From: Paludibacter sp.
Lineage (GTDB): Bacteria > Bacteroidota > Bacteroidia > Bacteroidales > Paludibacteraceae
DNA: 55,964 bases
Reading direction: 5' to 3'
NCBI GenBank assembly: GCA_027450045.1
Contig: DAIDKM010000010.1
Location: 1-55,964 of the forward strand
A program made the translations under genes and the position numbers. Positions 44,687-54,667 of this stretch are shown here, piece by piece (the stretch's first letter is position 1; every line of letters starts with the position of its first letter). The notes under the pieces are model-generated. The model worked only from the letters and a program-made list of their open reading frames with translations, made no database searches and had not been told where the DNA came from.

Positions 44687-46042
44687 ATGAATACAGATGA
44701 ATTAATTAAGAAATTGACGGAATCGATTAAAGTAACCAGTCATATCGATACAGAGTTGTTTGCAAAATACAACGTGAAAAGAGGTTTGCGCAACGAAGAC
44801 CATTCCGGTGTTTTGGTTGGGCTTACCACCATTGGTGATGTGGTCGGGTATGAACGGCAAGAAGGCGCTGCTTTGAAAGCCATTCCGGGCAAATTGATTT
44901 ATCGTGGCATTGATGTGGAAGAGATTGCAGAATCGATCGACAAAGAGAAACGTTTCGGTTTTGAGGAAACTGTTTTTCTGTTGCTTGCCGGATATTTGCC
45001 TTCGTCCGAAGAGTTGGCTTCGTTCAATAAATTAATCGCAGAACAACGTTCCATCGAAGAGTTGTCGAAATTTAGCATCCTTCAATTGCAAGGGCATGAC
45101 ATTATGAATATTTTGGCTCGCTCGGTCATGATCATGTACACCTTTGACGAGAACGCTGATGATATTTCGCACGAGAACCTGATGAAGCAAGCTATTTCAT
45201 TGATAGCCAAATTTCCCACCATCATTGCTTATGCCTATCATAGTATGAGGCATAACTATCAGGGACAAACATTAGCCATTCGTCACCCTAAGGATAATCT
45301 TTCCATTGCCGAGAATTTTCTACACATGCTAAAGGGACAAGATCGATATACGGAATTGGATGCCAGGGTTTTAGATATGGCATTGGTATTACATGCCGAG
45401 CATGGAGGCGGTAATAATTCAACTTTTGCCATTCGTGTTACAAGCTCATCAGGAACAGATACTTATTCTTCCGTGACGGCTGCTATCGGAGCATTAAAAG
45501 GCCCTTTGCACGGTGGCGCCAATTTACAGGTGATGGACATGTTCAACCACTTGAAGGGAGCTATTCAAGACTGGAAAGATGAGAAGGAGATTAAAACCTA
45601 TTTATTGAAAATACTTAAAAAGGAAGTTTACAATCAAAAAGGATTGATTTACGGTATCGGTCATGCCGTGTACACGATCTCCGATCCTCGCGCTATCATT
45701 CTTCGCAATATGGCACGAGATTTAGCCCATGAAAAGGGACGTGACAATGAATTTGATTTCCTCGAATTATTGGAGAAACTTTCCATAGAAACCTTTATGG
45801 AATTCAAGGGACTGAATGTCAATAAGCAAGTATGTGCAAATGTCGATTTCTATTCCGGCTTTGTTTATGAAATGATCGGGCTTCCTCGTGAAGTGTTTAC
45901 ACCAATTTTTGCCATGGCACGCATTGCCGGCTGGATGGCACATCGCATTGAGGAACTGAATTTTGAAAGCAAACGCATTATTCGTCCGGCATATAAAAAT
46001 GTAAGTGACCGAAAAAAGTATCTTCCTCTTGAAGAGCGTTAA
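44687..46042 (+). CDS. gltA: citrate synthase
   Basis: Condenses acetyl-CoA and oxaloacetate to citrate, the first step of the 2-oxoglutarate branch encoded here. 451 residues. The catalytic histidine regions are LHAEHGGGNNSTFA and GPLHGGANLQVMDM; YGIGHAVYTISDPRA and the C-terminal IAGWMAHRIEEL are typical of the Bacteroidota form. I prefer the ATG at 44687 (MNTDELIKKL) over a GTG at 44642, whose extra 15 residues are unlike the family. The 243-base gap after icd suggests a possible separate promoter. A strong terminator follows, closing the cluster. Confidence 0.93.
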   Translation: MNTDELIKKLTESIKVTSHIDTELFAKYNVKRGLRNEDHSGVLVGLTTIGDVVGYERQEGAALKAIPGKLIYRGIDVEEIAESIDKEKRFGFEETVFLLLAGYLPSSEELASFNKLIAEQRSIEELSKFSILQLQGHDIMNILARSVMIMYTFDENADDISHENLMKQAISLIAKFPTIIAYAYHSMRHNYQGQTLAIRHPKDNLSIAENFLHMLKGQDRYTELDARVLDMALVLHAEHGGGNNSTFAIRVTSSSGTDTYSSVTAAIGALKGPLHGGANLQVMDMFNHLKGAIQDWKDEKEIKTYLLKILKKEVYNQKGLIYGIGHAVYTISDPRAIILRNMARDLAHEKGRDNEFDFLELLEKLSIETFMEFKGLNVNKQVCANVDFYSGFVYEMIGLPREVFTPIFAMARIAGWMAHRIEELNFESKRIIRPAYKNVSDRKKYLPLEER

Positions 46043-46061
46043 CGCTGATTTTTCAAAAGAG

Positions 46062-46097
46062 ACTGGTTGAGAGGATGCTTTCAACCAGTTTTTTTTT
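46062..46097 (+). terminator. terminator after gltA
   Basis: ACTGGTTGA (46062-46070) and TCAACCAGT (46081-46089) form a 9-bp stem with a 10-base loop followed by eight T. Confidence 0.9.
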
Positions 46098-46139
46098 GAG
46101 AAGAAATTTGATGCAAGTCGATTTTTTGCCAAAAAGAGG

Positions 46140-46147
46140 TAACTTTG
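46140..46147 (+). promoter_or_regulatory. -7 element of korAB
   Basis: TAACTTTG, 80 bases before the korA ATG and just after the gltA terminator. The -33 element is unclear. Confidence 0.5.
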
Positions 46148-46227
46148 CACCGCAGTTATTTTTATTCAATAAATTGCTATAGTTCTGCATAAAAGCAATT
46201 TACACCATATAATCGGGTATTTTTATT

Positions 46228-48069
46228 ATGACAAAGTCAAACAAAATAATCGAATTAGAGCAAGTGGTCATTCGTTTCTCCGGCGATTCGGGCGATGGAA
46301 TGCAATTAACCGGCACCTTATTCTCGAATCTTTCGGCTATACTGGGGAATGAAATATCTACCTTTCCGGATTATCCTGCCGAAATTCGTGCTCCTCACGG
46401 AACATTAGATGGCGTTTCAGGTTTTCAAGTACATTTGGGGGCACAAAAAATAATGACACCTGGCGACAAGGCGGATGTGCTTGTTGTCATGAATCCTGCC
46501 GCTCTCAAGGTAAATGTACACGAGATAAAGCCTGGCGGTGTGATTATTTATGATGAAGATACATTTAACACTACCGGATTTCAAAAAGCAGGATTTGAGA
46601 CTGAGAATCCTTTTGTAGAACTTGGACTCAAAGATGTTCAACTTCTTAGCGTTCCTTTGACGGAAATGACTAAACTGAGTCTGGAAGGCAGCACGTTTGA
46701 CAGCAAAGCAGCAGGCCGTTCAAAAAACATGTTTGCATTAGGATTGGTATGCTGGCTGTTTAATCGTCCCATTGATAAAGCGCAGGAATTTCTAATGAAG
46801 AAATTTTCCAAAAAGCCGGAAGTCCTGCGTGCTAATATTAAAGTATTGGTTGATGGTTATCATTATGGGAACAACATTCATTTGGCCGTCTCAACCTATC
46901 GGATAGGAAAATCAAATATTGAGAAAGGACGTTATACGAGCATAAATGGGAATAAAGCAGTTGCTTACGGTCTCATTGCGGCTGCTCAAAAAGCAGGATT
47001 ACAACTTTTTCTGGGGAGTTATCCCATTACACCTGCGTCGGATATTATGCACGAATTAGCCGCCCGCAAAGATCTTGGTGTTCGGGTGATTCAGTCGGAA
47101 GATGAAATTGCAGGCATTTCGACCGCTATTGGAGCAAGCTTTGCTGGTAATTTAGCTGTCACCTCGACTTCAGGGCCAGGATTGGCATTAAAAAGCGAAG
47201 CTATCGGTTTGGCTGTCATGGCAGAATTGCCTTTGGTGATTGTTGATGTGCAAAGAGGAGGCCCTTCTACCGGATTACCTACCAAGACAGAACAAGCTGA
47301 TTTGCTCCAAGCACTCTACGGCAGAAACGGAGAGAGTCCATTAGTTGTTATGGCAGCAAGCACTCCTGATAATTGCTTCGATTATGCGTATATGGCTGCA
47401 AAAATAGCCATTGAACATGTGACGCCGGTGATTCTTTTAACCGATGGCTTTATTGCTAATGGAACAGCCCTTTGGAAATTACCTTCGTTGAATGATTTCC
47501 CTTCTATCGAACCCCCTCGTGCTATTGTTGATGCCTCTGAATGGAAACCCTACTTGCGCGATCCGGAGAAACTCAATCGCTATTGGATGATGCCAGGAAC
47601 AGAAGGGTTTATGCATCGCATCGGAGGATTAGAAAAACATTGCATTACGGGTGAAATTTCAACCGATCCCGTGAACCATCAAAAAATGGTTGATGTGCGT
47701 CGTATGAAAGTGGAAAAAGTGGCTGATTTCATTCCTCCTCTAACCATTTATGGGGACGAAGAATCTGACACACTTTTAGTTGGATGGGGAAGCACGTACG
47801 GACATTTACGTTCCGCTGTGGATGAGTTAAGAGAGTCTGGTAAAAAAATAGCGTTGGCACATTTCAATTACATCCTGCCACTACCCAGAAACACACATGA
47901 GGTGTTATCGCATTACTCGAAAATTATCGTATGTGAACTGAATGGAGGACAATTTGCATCTTATTTACGCTCTCAAATACAGGGAGTTACTTTTCAACAG
48001 TATAATAAAGTGCAAGGGCAACCGTTCGAAGTAGAAGAATTGGTGGTCTATGTTTCTACGATTCTCTAG
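46228..48069 (+). CDS. korA: 2-oxoglutarate:ferredoxin oxidoreductase, alpha (gamma-alpha fused) subunit
   Basis: Part of the ferredoxin-dependent enzyme that interconverts 2-oxoglutarate and succinyl-CoA with CO2. The 613-residue chain is a fusion: an N-terminal gamma domain (VIRFSGDSGDGMQLTGTLFS, FPDYPAEIRAPHGT, about 10-190) and an alpha domain (about 215-613; FLGSYPITPASDIMHELA, SEDEIAGISTAIGASFAG, TSTSGPGLALKSEAIGLA, VDVQRGGPSTGLPTKTEQ). The last motif is typical of 2-oxoacid rather than pyruvate enzymes. korB follows after 78 bases. Location beside the 2-oxoglutarate-producing genes supports the substrate choice. Confidence 0.9.
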   Translation: MTKSNKIIELEQVVIRFSGDSGDGMQLTGTLFSNLSAILGNEISTFPDYPAEIRAPHGTLDGVSGFQVHLGAQKIMTPGDKADVLVVMNPAALKVNVHEIKPGGVIIYDEDTFNTTGFQKAGFETENPFVELGLKDVQLLSVPLTEMTKLSLEGSTFDSKAAGRSKNMFALGLVCWLFNRPIDKAQEFLMKKFSKKPEVLRANIKVLVDGYHYGNNIHLAVSTYRIGKSNIEKGRYTSINGNKAVAYGLIAAAQKAGLQLFLGSYPITPASDIMHELAARKDLGVRVIQSEDEIAGISTAIGASFAGNLAVTSTSGPGLALKSEAIGLAVMAELPLVIVDVQRGGPSTGLPTKTEQADLLQALYGRNGESPLVVMAASTPDNCFDYAYMAAKIAIEHVTPVILLTDGFIANGTALWKLPSLNDFPSIEPPRAIVDASEWKPYLRDPEKLNRYWMMPGTEGFMHRIGGLEKHCITGEISTDPVNHQKMVDVRRMKVEKVADFIPPLTIYGDEESDTLLVGWGSTYGHLRSAVDELRESGKKIALAHFNYILPLPRNTHEVLSHYSKIIVCELNGGQFASYLRSQIQGVTFQQYNKVQGQPFEVEELVVYVSTIL

Positions 48070-48147
48070 ATCAAAAGTTAGAGAAGAATCCTTTTCGAGT
48101 TGTTGCAGTCATTGGATAGATGAAGTTTAATTTTATTACTTGTCATT

Positions 48148-49158
48148 ATGTCAGTTATATCATATACTCCGCAAGATTTCAAAAGTGATCAATATGTTCG
48201 CTGGTGCCCAGGATGTGGTAATTTTGCCATCTTAAATGCCATTTACAAAGCACTGGTTGAAGTGGGTGTCAGTCCGGCGCAAACTGCCGTTATTTCAGGT
48301 ATAGGATGCTCATCCCGATTGTCATACTACATGAACACATACGGGTTTCATACCATTCATGGCCGTGCAACAGCCATTGCAACAGGAGTTAAAGTGGCTA
48401 ACCCCGCTCTCTCTGTTTGGCAATTCACCGGAGATGGCGATTGTTTAGCCATAGGCGGAAACCATTTTATTCATGCGTTGCGGCGAAACATTGATATCAA
48501 CATTGTGCTGCACAATAACGAAATTTACGGCCTGACAAAAGGACAATTTTCACCAACATCACCTAAAGGGTTGATTACAAAATCATCTCCTTTTGGAACG
48601 ATTGAGCGTCCATTCAAACCGGCTGAACTGATTTTTGGCGCAGGCGGTACTTTTTTTGCGCGTACGGTTGACGTTGATATTCCCACATCGGTGGAGGCAA
48701 TGGTAGCGGCAGCCAAACATCGCGGAACTTCTGTGGTGGAGGTGTTGCAAAATTGTGTTATTTTCAATGACGGAGCCTATAAAACCATTAGCACAAAAGA
48801 GTTGCGAGTTGAAAATACTATTTTATTAAAACAAGGAGAACCCATGTTATTTGGGAAAAATCAAGAAAAAGGATTGGTCTTGGATGGGTTTAATTTGAAA
48901 GCAGTTATGGTCGGTCAAAATGGAATTACTGAAAATGATGTGCTGATTCATGATGCCACAACTCCAGATTTCTTTCTTCATCAACGACTTGCAGCAATGT
49001 CAGGTCCCGATCTACCTATTGCGATGGGTGTCATCCGCAATGTCTCTGAACCAACGTATGACGAAGAGTTGGTTAATCAGATTCATGAAGTGCAATCACA
49101 TTCTTCCGTAAAAACGTTTGAAGATTTATTGAACAGCATTGAATCATGGGAGATTTAA
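48148..49158 (+). CDS. korB: 2-oxoglutarate:ferredoxin oxidoreductase, beta subunit
   Basis: TPP-binding beta subunit of 336 residues. Motifs are [16 protein letters not shown] and [19 protein letters not shown] (with cluster cysteines), the TPP/Mg motif [20 protein letters not shown], and the downstream [16 protein letters not shown]. The last cluster cysteine is in [10 protein letters not shown]. It works with KorA and uses ferredoxin. No delta ferredoxin subunit is encoded next to it, as in many Bacteroidota. purC follows 37 bases later on the same strand. Confidence 0.93.
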   Translation: MSVISYTPQDFKSDQYVRWCPGCGNFAILNAIYKALVEVGVSPAQTAVISGIGCSSRLSYYMNTYGFHTIHGRATAIATGVKVANPALSVWQFTGDGDCLAIGGNHFIHALRRNIDINIVLHNNEIYGLTKGQFSPTSPKGLITKSSPFGTIERPFKPAELIFGAGGTFFARTVDVDIPTSVEAMVAAAKHRGTSVVEVLQNCVIFNDGAYKTISTKELRVENTILLKQGEPMLFGKNQEKGLVLDGFNLKAVMVGQNGITENDVLIHDATTPDFFLHQRLAAMSGPDLPIAMGVIRNVSEPTYDEELVNQIHEVQSHSSVKTFEDLLNSIESWEI

Positions 49159-49195
49159 TAAACGTTCTTTTAATGATCATCTAATCAATTTAATT

Positions 49196-50152
49196 ATGCA
49201 ACAGCCTGTAGTTAGAACCCAGTTTGACTTTCCCAATTTGACTCATCTGTATCATGGGAAAGTGCGCGATGTGTACACCATCAATCAAGATCTTTTAATC
49301 ATGGTAGTGACGGATCGTATTTCGGCTTTTGATGTTATTTTACCCAAAGGAATTCCATATAAAGGACAAATATTAAATCAAATAGCAGCAAGTTTTTTAG
49401 ATGCCTCATCGGATATTTGCCCAAATTGGAAAGTTGCAACGCCTGATCCGATGGTTACTGTCGGCTTGAGGTGTGATGCTTTTCCTGTCGAGATGATTGT
49501 CAGAGGGTATCTTTGTGGAAGCGCATGGAGGACATATAAAAACGGGGCACGCGAAATTTGTGGTGTAACCCTGCCTGAAGGATTGCGTGAAAATGAACGG
49601 TTAGTTACTCCGATCATCACACCAACAACGAAAGCTGAACAAGGCAGCCATGATGAAGATATTTCGAAAGAAGATATTCTGAGATCAGGATTGGTTGCCC
49701 CGGATGAGTATGCTTTACTAGAACATTATGCGTTGGCACTTTTTGCTCGCGGAAGTGAGATGGCAGCCCAACGTGGTTTGATTTTGGTAGATACGAAGTA
49801 TGAATTCGGGAAACATGACAACAAGATTTACTTGATCGATGAGATTCACACGCCTGATTCGTCGCGTTATTTTTATGCTGATGGTTATCAAGAACGCTTT
49901 GAACAAGGCGTGGCTCAAAAACAACTATCAAAGGAGTTTGTGCGTGAGTGGCTGATGGAAAACGGATTTCATGGCAAAACAGGAGAAACCGTTCCAGAAA
50001 TGACAGACACTGTGGTGCAACAGATAAGCGACCGTTATATTGAGCTTTATGAGCACTTGATTGGAGAATCCTTTGTCAAAGAAGAATCGGATGTTGTGCT
50101 CCAGCGCATTGAAGAAAATATCAAACATTTTCTGGGGTATCAACAAAATTGA
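49196..50152 (+). CDS. purC: phosphoribosylaminoimidazole-succinocarboxamide synthase
   Basis: Joins aspartate to CAIR in purine synthesis (SAICAR synthase). The ATG at 49196 gives 318 residues starting [15 protein letters not shown]; an in-frame start at 49139 inside korB is unlikely. Signatures are [57 protein letters not shown], and LVDTKYEFG with [11 protein letters not shown]. This is the longer, yeast-like layout common in Bacteroidota. It may be transcribed with korAB but has no metabolic link to them, and it converges on the next gene. Confidence 0.95.
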   Translation: MQQPVVRTQFDFPNLTHLYHGKVRDVYTINQDLLIMVVTDRISAFDVILPKGIPYKGQILNQIAASFLDASSDICPNWKVATPDPMVTVGLRCDAFPVEMIVRGYLCGSAWRTYKNGAREICGVTLPEGLRENERLVTPIITPTTKAEQGSHDEDISKEDILRSGLVAPDEYALLEHYALALFARGSEMAAQRGLILVDTKYEFGKHDNKIYLIDEIHTPDSSRYFYADGYQERFEQGVAQKQLSKEFVREWLMENGFHGKTGETVPEMTDTVVQQISDRYIELYEHLIGESFVKEESDVVLQRIEENIKHFLGYQQN

Positions 50153-50158
50153 AGCGGC

Positions 50159-50896
50159 TTAATCGTAGCCTTGAAACGTTTGTTCCTGAAACAGGTGATA
50201 GCTTATTTTGATTAAGCTGATAATGAAGAAATCGTTATATTTGGAGGCTTTGGGGTGAAACCCATCTAGATAATCAGTTGAGGTCGAATGAAATGTAAAT
50301 TCTAAGCGACCATCTAACGCTGGTGTAATTGGGAATTTCAACCCTAAGCCACCAATACCTGAAAATCCAAATCCTTGATGTCGAAGTTGATCAGTGGCAT
50401 TTGGCCGTCCTGAATTTTGTGCAAAGCTCCAAGAGGGAACATAAGCTCCTACCACACCAACTCCAACGATAAGATAGGGATCAAGAAGCATACGTTCACG
50501 TGCAAAGAAAGAAATCGGTTCAAATTGCATTTTTGCTGATAATTCTCCTATGTGCGACTCGAATGAATACCCTCGATAAGATAAATGTGATTGTGATTCA
50601 TTCCCCTTGAAATGGGAATACAGTAATGCAATGTCAATCGCAAGGCCAGGCTGGAAATATTTAGCGTAATCAACATTGATGGCTAACCCTATGTTTACCG
50701 GGGCAAAATCGGACAATGAATGGTTTGTGGTTGAAATATTTTGTGCTGCTGCATCTCCATAAAGGTATCCAGGGCCAATGCCTATCGATAAATCTTCTCC
50801 TTTTTGACTGCTTGAAAGAAAATTTTGAGAGTTTGCAACGCCAGGATGTAAAGTTAGGATAAGAATAACCAAATAGTAAATCTGTTTCATGTGCAT
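50159..50896 (-). CDS. outer-membrane beta-barrel protein, unknown function
   Basis: A 245-residue protein with a signal peptide (YYLVILILTLHPGVANSQ) and alternating hydrophobic/polar strands ending near the C-terminus with aromatic residues, as in small PorT/OmpA-like barrels (IGIGPGYLYGD, DPYLIVGVGVVGAYVPS, FSGIGGLGLKFPITP). No catalytic motif is seen. Its stop is six bases from the purC stop, so the two genes converge with no room for a terminator. The ATG at 50896 or 50890 can be used. Confidence 0.7.
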   Translation of the reverse strand: MHMKQIYYLVILILTLHPGVANSQNFLSSSQKGEDLSIGIGPGYLYGDAAAQNISTTNHSLSDFAPVNIGLAINVDYAKYFQPGLAIDIALLYSHFKGNESQSHLSYRGYSFESHIGELSAKMQFEPISFFARERMLLDPYLIVGVGVVGAYVPSWSFAQNSGRPNATDQLRHQGFGFSGIGGLGLKFPITPALDGRLEFTFHSTSTDYLDGFHPKASKYNDFFIISLIKISYHLFQEQTFQGYD

Positions 50897-51076
50897 GATA
50901 TATGCGCGTTGTTGGTCTGTTTAGGTATTGATAATAAACTTATAAGATAACTTTCGCTTTCGTTTAATTAGTATCTAAAAAGGGAGGGATTCAGCCATTG
51001 ATACACTTTATAACCTCTTCGTTAGTCCTTTTTGATTTACTATTAAACTGTCAAGGGTTTTTCGATATTAATCTGG

Positions 51077-51108
51077 CAAAATTAATAATAGCTACTCAAT
51101 TAGGCAAA
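51077..51108 (-). promoter_or_regulatory. candidate promoter of the outer-membrane protein gene
   Basis: Minus-strand TTTG (51108-51105), 20 bases, TAATTTTG (51084-51077), about 180 bases upstream of the gene. The 543-base gap 50897-51439 also holds an inverted repeat AATTAATCAA/TTGATTAATT (51369-51378 and 51400-51409), possibly the end of the Lrp transcript. I see nothing else in it. Confidence 0.45.
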
Positions 51109-51439
51109 TAGCTTATGCTTTTTTAATTTATGTTGTTTACACTGATTTGTTAATACTCGCAGGGACCGTCCTCACAAATTAAAACGGCAAAGCATAATCC
51201 TCTAAATAAACCTATGGTTCTTTCACAATGACAGGTGATTTATAGACAAATGGCTTGTGCATTGTAAATTTCAATACAGGGAACAACAGAATGATTGATT
51301 GTCTATTGGAAAGAGCATGCATAAGTTAAGAACTAACAAGAGATGGATGCCTATTGCTAATCTTCACGAATTAATCAAAGAAAAATGTTCCTTACGCTCT
51401 TGATTAATTAAATGCTGCTTTATGATAAAAACAGGCGGG

Positions 51440-51910
51440 TCAATCTTCTTCCGGAAGCTGAATGGGTATTTGGCGAAGGATACGTTGGTCGAGCGCAGTA
51501 AGTGTCTCGGTCGCAACAATACCATTGATTTCTTGAATTTTGCCGTTTAGAAGTTGCAATAAGTGTTCCGTACTTTTAGCATACATTTTAATCAACACCG
51601 AGTATGGCCCAAGCGTGTAAGTACATTCTACAATCTCGGGAATTTTTTCTAATTCAGGTACCACCTCCTTGTACATGGATCCTTTTTCCAACGTAATACC
51701 AATGTAGGTACAAAGTTGGTACCCCAAAGCGCGGGGATCCACGTAATAGCCCGAGCCGGTGATGATCTTCATTTCTATCAGACGTTGAACACGCTGATGA
51801 ATAGCTGCTCTCGAAACACCGCACTCTTCAGCTACATCCTTAAATGGTGTGCGGGCATTTTGGGTTATGATTCCCAATATTTTACGATCAAGTTCATCTA
51901 TTTTTTCCAT
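51440..51910 (-). CDS. Lrp/AsnC-family transcriptional regulator
   Basis: A 156-residue regulator. The N-terminal winged helix-turn-helix is MEKIDELDRKILGIITQNARTP with VAEECGVSRAAIHQRVQRL. The C-terminal RAM domain is YIGITLEKGSMYKEVV and VVECTYTLGPYSVLIKMYAKS. Such proteins bind amino acids and regulate amino acid genes as octamers. The open frame extends 74 codons upstream, but that part is Lys/Phe-rich and overlaps the promoter; the ATG at 51910 gives the family's normal start. It may control amino acid operons in this window, which is only a guess. Confidence 0.9.
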   Translation of the reverse strand: MEKIDELDRKILGIITQNARTPFKDVAEECGVSRAAIHQRVQRLIEMKIITGSGYYVDPRALGYQLCTYIGITLEKGSMYKEVVPELEKIPEIVECTYTLGPYSVLIKMYAKSTEHLLQLLNGKIQEINGIVATETLTALDQRILRQIPIQLPEED

Positions 51911-51930
51911 ATCTATTTCAAAAAAGTGTA

Positions 51931-51938
51931 CAAAGGTA
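51931..51938 (-). promoter_or_regulatory. -7 element of the Lrp-family gene
   Basis: TACCTTTG on the minus strand, 20 bases before the chosen ATG. Its position inside the open upstream frame supports the shorter start, although the 5' leader would then be short. Confidence 0.55.
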
Positions 51939-52037
51939 CATAAAAAGGAAGAATATTTTTCACAAAGTAAGGAAATATTTTTGCGAAGATCTATTTTGAG
52001 CCGTTTTAGTGCAAAAAATAATTCTTTCTGATTTTGT

Positions 52038-52070
52038 TTTGGTGTTTTGACTTGTGATGATGTATCTTTG
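52038..52070 (+). promoter_or_regulatory. promoter of nfo
   Basis: TTTG (52038-52041), 21 bases, TATCTTTG (52063-52070), about 105 bases before the nfo ATG. Confidence 0.55.
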
Positions 52071-52176
52071 CCTTTGTGAGATAAGACCATAATAATAAAT
52101 ACATGTTGCAGTGTTGTAAGGGAACCAAGCATTTAAGTTCAATGCAATTTATTGTTAAATATAAACAATTATATAT

Positions 52177-53022
52177 ATGAAATTTATAGGAGCACATGTC
52201 AGTGCATCAGGCGGCGTGGAAAACGCACCTGTCAACGCTGCATCAATCGGAGCAAATGCTTTCGCATTGTTTACGAAGAATCAACGTCAATGGGTAGCCA
52301 ATCCGTTGACTGATCAAAGCATTCGTCAGTTCACGGAAAATTGTAATCAACATCATTTTGCCAAAGATAAAATCCTGCCTCACGACAGCTATTTGATTAA
52401 CCTTGGCCATCCTGAACATGAAGCATTGCTTAAATCGCGTGCTGCTTTTCTCGACGAAATGCAGCGATGTGAATTGTTAGGACTGAAATTGCTGAATTTT
52501 CACCCAGGTTCGCATTTGAATCAGATTCCTATGGAGAACTGCTTGACTTTGGTCGCTGAATCCATTAACGAGGTACTGTCAAAAACTTCTGGAGTAGTAG
52601 CTGTGATTGAAAATACGGCCGGTCAAGGAAGTAATGTCGGGTTCGATTTTCAACATCTTGCAGATATCATTGCACAAGTAGATGACAAGTCACGGGTGGG
52701 TGTTTGTGTGGATACCTGCCACGCTTTCACAGCCGGATATGATCTTCGTTCTGAACATGGTTATCATGAAACCTGGGATACCTTTGAACGTATTGTGGGA
52801 TTCTCTTATCTGAAAGCTATTCATTTAAATGATTCAAAAAAGGAATTGAGCACGCATGTCGACCGTCATGCAAACATTGGTGATGGATTTCTTGGGCTTG
52901 ATTTTTTCCGTCGATTCATGGCTGATTATCGTTTCGATGAAATACCCATTATTTTGGAAACTCCCGATGAAACCCGCTGGGCTGACGAGATAGCTTTGCT
53001 CAAATCATTTGTCGTGGCTTGA
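52177..53022 (+). CDS. nfo: deoxyribonuclease IV (AP endonuclease)
   Basis: Cleaves DNA at abasic sites in base-excision repair. 281 residues (E. coli 285), a TIM barrel with three metal ions. Metal-binding motifs visible: [72 protein letters not shown] and [10 protein letters not shown]. It is a single-gene unit with its own promoter, divergent from the Lrp-family gene. Confidence 0.95.
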   Translation: MKFIGAHVSASGGVENAPVNAASIGANAFALFTKNQRQWVANPLTDQSIRQFTENCNQHHFAKDKILPHDSYLINLGHPEHEALLKSRAAFLDEMQRCELLGLKLLNFHPGSHLNQIPMENCLTLVAESINEVLSKTSGVVAVIENTAGQGSNVGFDFQHLADIIAQVDDKSRVGVCVDTCHAFTAGYDLRSEHGYHETWDTFERIVGFSYLKAIHLNDSKKELSTHVDRHANIGDGFLGLDFFRRFMADYRFDEIPIILETPDETRWADEIALLKSFVVA

Positions 53023-53073
53023 AATAGAGAAAAAAATATGCAAAAAAAAGTTGTAGAGGCTAATTGTATGTAT

Positions 53074-53092
53074 ATTTCATGCTAACTTTGAC
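53074..53092 (+). promoter_or_regulatory. extended -7 region before the CoA-transferase gene
   Basis: The 19-base block ATTTCATGCTAACTTTGAC contains the -7 octamer TAACTTTG (53083-53090). It differs at one base from the block at 54632-54650 before the coiled-coil/zapA genes, suggesting a shared promoter type. Confidence 0.5.
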
Positions 53093-53172
53093 CTCGAAAA
53101 ATTTCGTTTCATGCAATTTTTTCTTTGTGATATAATTCATTCTATTTCAAAACACTAAACAAATTTACGTTC

Positions 53173-54483
53173 ATGTCGATCAAAACCTATCATGCTGTCA
53201 CGCCGGAAGAAGCCGTCAAAGTTATCAAATCGGGAGATCATGTTCATTTAAGCAGTGTTGCCAGTGTACCCCAATGTTTGGTACGCGCAATGTGCGCGCG
53301 TGGGGATGCTGGTGAGTTGAGAGATGTTCATATCCATCACTTGCACACTGAAGGGCCCGCACCTTACACAGACGCAAAATATGAAGGCATTTTTCAACAT
53401 GATGCTTTTTTTGTTGGAAGTAATGTACGTGCTTCGGTTCAAGCCGGATTGTCTGATTATATTCCTGTATTTCTAAGTGAAACACAACGTTTATATCGCG
53501 ATGGCTATCTTCATTGCAACGTGGCTATGATTCAGGTGTGTCCTCCTGACGAACATGGGTTTGTTTCGCTTGGCACATCCGTTGACGCCACATTAGCAGC
53601 AGTCGAAACAGCTGATCATGTCATTGCCGTAGTGAACAAAAATGTGCCGCGTGCATTTGGTCAAGCCATGATCCCATTGAACTTAATCGATATTTTCGTG
53701 GAAGATAACACACCACTTGAGAAAAGCCATTTTAGTGCCCCAAGTGAAATAGAGACAGCTATCGGTATGCATTGTGCTGAACTCATTGAGGACGGTGCTT
53801 GTTTGCAAATGGGTATCGGAGCTATCCCGAATGCTGTACTTGCACAATTGGGCAATCATAAAGACTTGGGTATTCACACCGAAATGTTTGCCGACGGAGT
53901 ACTTCCTTTAGTGGAACGTGGCGTAATTAATGGCGCTAATAAAGGCATTGACAAAGGGAAAATGGTTTCAACATTTTTAATGGGTTCACAAGCGGTTTAC
54001 GATTTTATACATAACAATCCGCAAGTGCTCATGATGGATGTGGGCTACACCAACGACCCTTTTGTTATTGCACAAAATCCTAAAACAACAGCGATTAATT
54101 CAGCTTTACAAGTTGATTTGACAGGTCAGGTATGTGCTGATTCGTTAGGGACAAAATTCTTCTCGGGAGTTGGCGGGCAAATTGACTTTGTGTATGGCGC
54201 ATCGCGCTCAAAAGGAGGTAAAGCCATCATTGCTATGCCTTCCGTGACCAATAAAGGTGTAAGTAAAATCGCTCCGGTATTAAGCCCTGGGGCAGGCGTT
54301 GTCACTACCCGCAACCATATACATTGGTTTGTTACAGAGTATGGAGCTGTCAACTTGTATGGCAGAACGTTGCAAGAACGTGCAAAATTGATGATCACTG
54401 TGGCACATCCTGATCACCGTGAAGAGTTGGAAAAAGCAGCTTTTGAACGTTTTGGTTCACATTTTCGTTTTGTGACAAAATAA
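53173..54483 (+). CDS. acetyl-CoA hydrolase/CoA-transferase family protein
   Basis: A 436-residue family I CoA-transferase that would move CoA between acetate and another acid, such as butyrate, succinate or 4-hydroxybutyrate. Key parts are HLSSVASVPQCLVRAMC, the N-terminal lobe GPAPYTDAKYEG, QMGIGAIPNAVLAQLG, the catalytic glutamate in LGIHTEMFADGVLPL, and the C-terminal FFSGVGGQIDFVYGASRSKGG. The substrate cannot be read; a role in acetate or propionate/butyrate formation is likely in a fermenter. It is monocistronic, with promoter and terminator. Confidence 0.9.
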   Translation: MSIKTYHAVTPEEAVKVIKSGDHVHLSSVASVPQCLVRAMCARGDAGELRDVHIHHLHTEGPAPYTDAKYEGIFQHDAFFVGSNVRASVQAGLSDYIPVFLSETQRLYRDGYLHCNVAMIQVCPPDEHGFVSLGTSVDATLAAVETADHVIAVVNKNVPRAFGQAMIPLNLIDIFVEDNTPLEKSHFSAPSEIETAIGMHCAELIEDGACLQMGIGAIPNAVLAQLGNHKDLGIHTEMFADGVLPLVERGVINGANKGIDKGKMVSTFLMGSQAVYDFIHNNPQVLMMDVGYTNDPFVIAQNPKTTAINSALQVDLTGQVCADSLGTKFFSGVGGQIDFVYGASRSKGGKAIIAMPSVTNKGVSKIAPVLSPGAGVVTTRNHIHWFVTEYGAVNLYGRTLQERAKLMITVAHPDHREELEKAAFERFGSHFRFVTK

Positions 54484-54504
54484 ATTCTGTCTTTCCCCTA
54501 TGTT

Positions 54505-54549
54505 AAGCAAGAGCTGTTTTCTGTTTTTTATGCAGAGCAGCTCTTGCTT
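54505..54549 (+). terminator. terminator after the CoA-transferase gene
   Basis: AAGCAAGAGCTG (54505-54516) and CAGCTCTTGCTT (54538-54549) form a perfect 12-bp stem around a 21-base loop, followed by a T-rich CTTCTTTAGTT. Confidence 0.8.
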
Positions 54550-54617
54550 CTTCTTTAGTTGGATACACCAATTTTCTGTTGTTCCCGAATCATTTTGCTA
54601 AAAAATGGAGGTAAAAC

Positions 54618-54648
54618 ATTGTCCATTGACAATTTCATGCTATCTTTG
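54618..54648 (+). promoter_or_regulatory. promoter of the coiled-coil/zapA operon
   Basis: ATTG (54618-54621), 19 bases, TATCTTTG (54641-54648), 20 bases before the start codon: a good Bacteroidota promoter. Confidence 0.7.
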
Positions 54649-54667
54649 ACAACGTTTTTATATCAAG

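Noticed and set aside
49139-49195. Upstream start of purC inside korB
   Set aside because: The ATG at 49196 gives the typical N-terminus without gene overlap.
51911-52132. 74-residue N-terminal extension of the Lrp-family regulator
   Set aside because: It contains the -7 box, has biased composition, and the family starts at the ATG at 51910.
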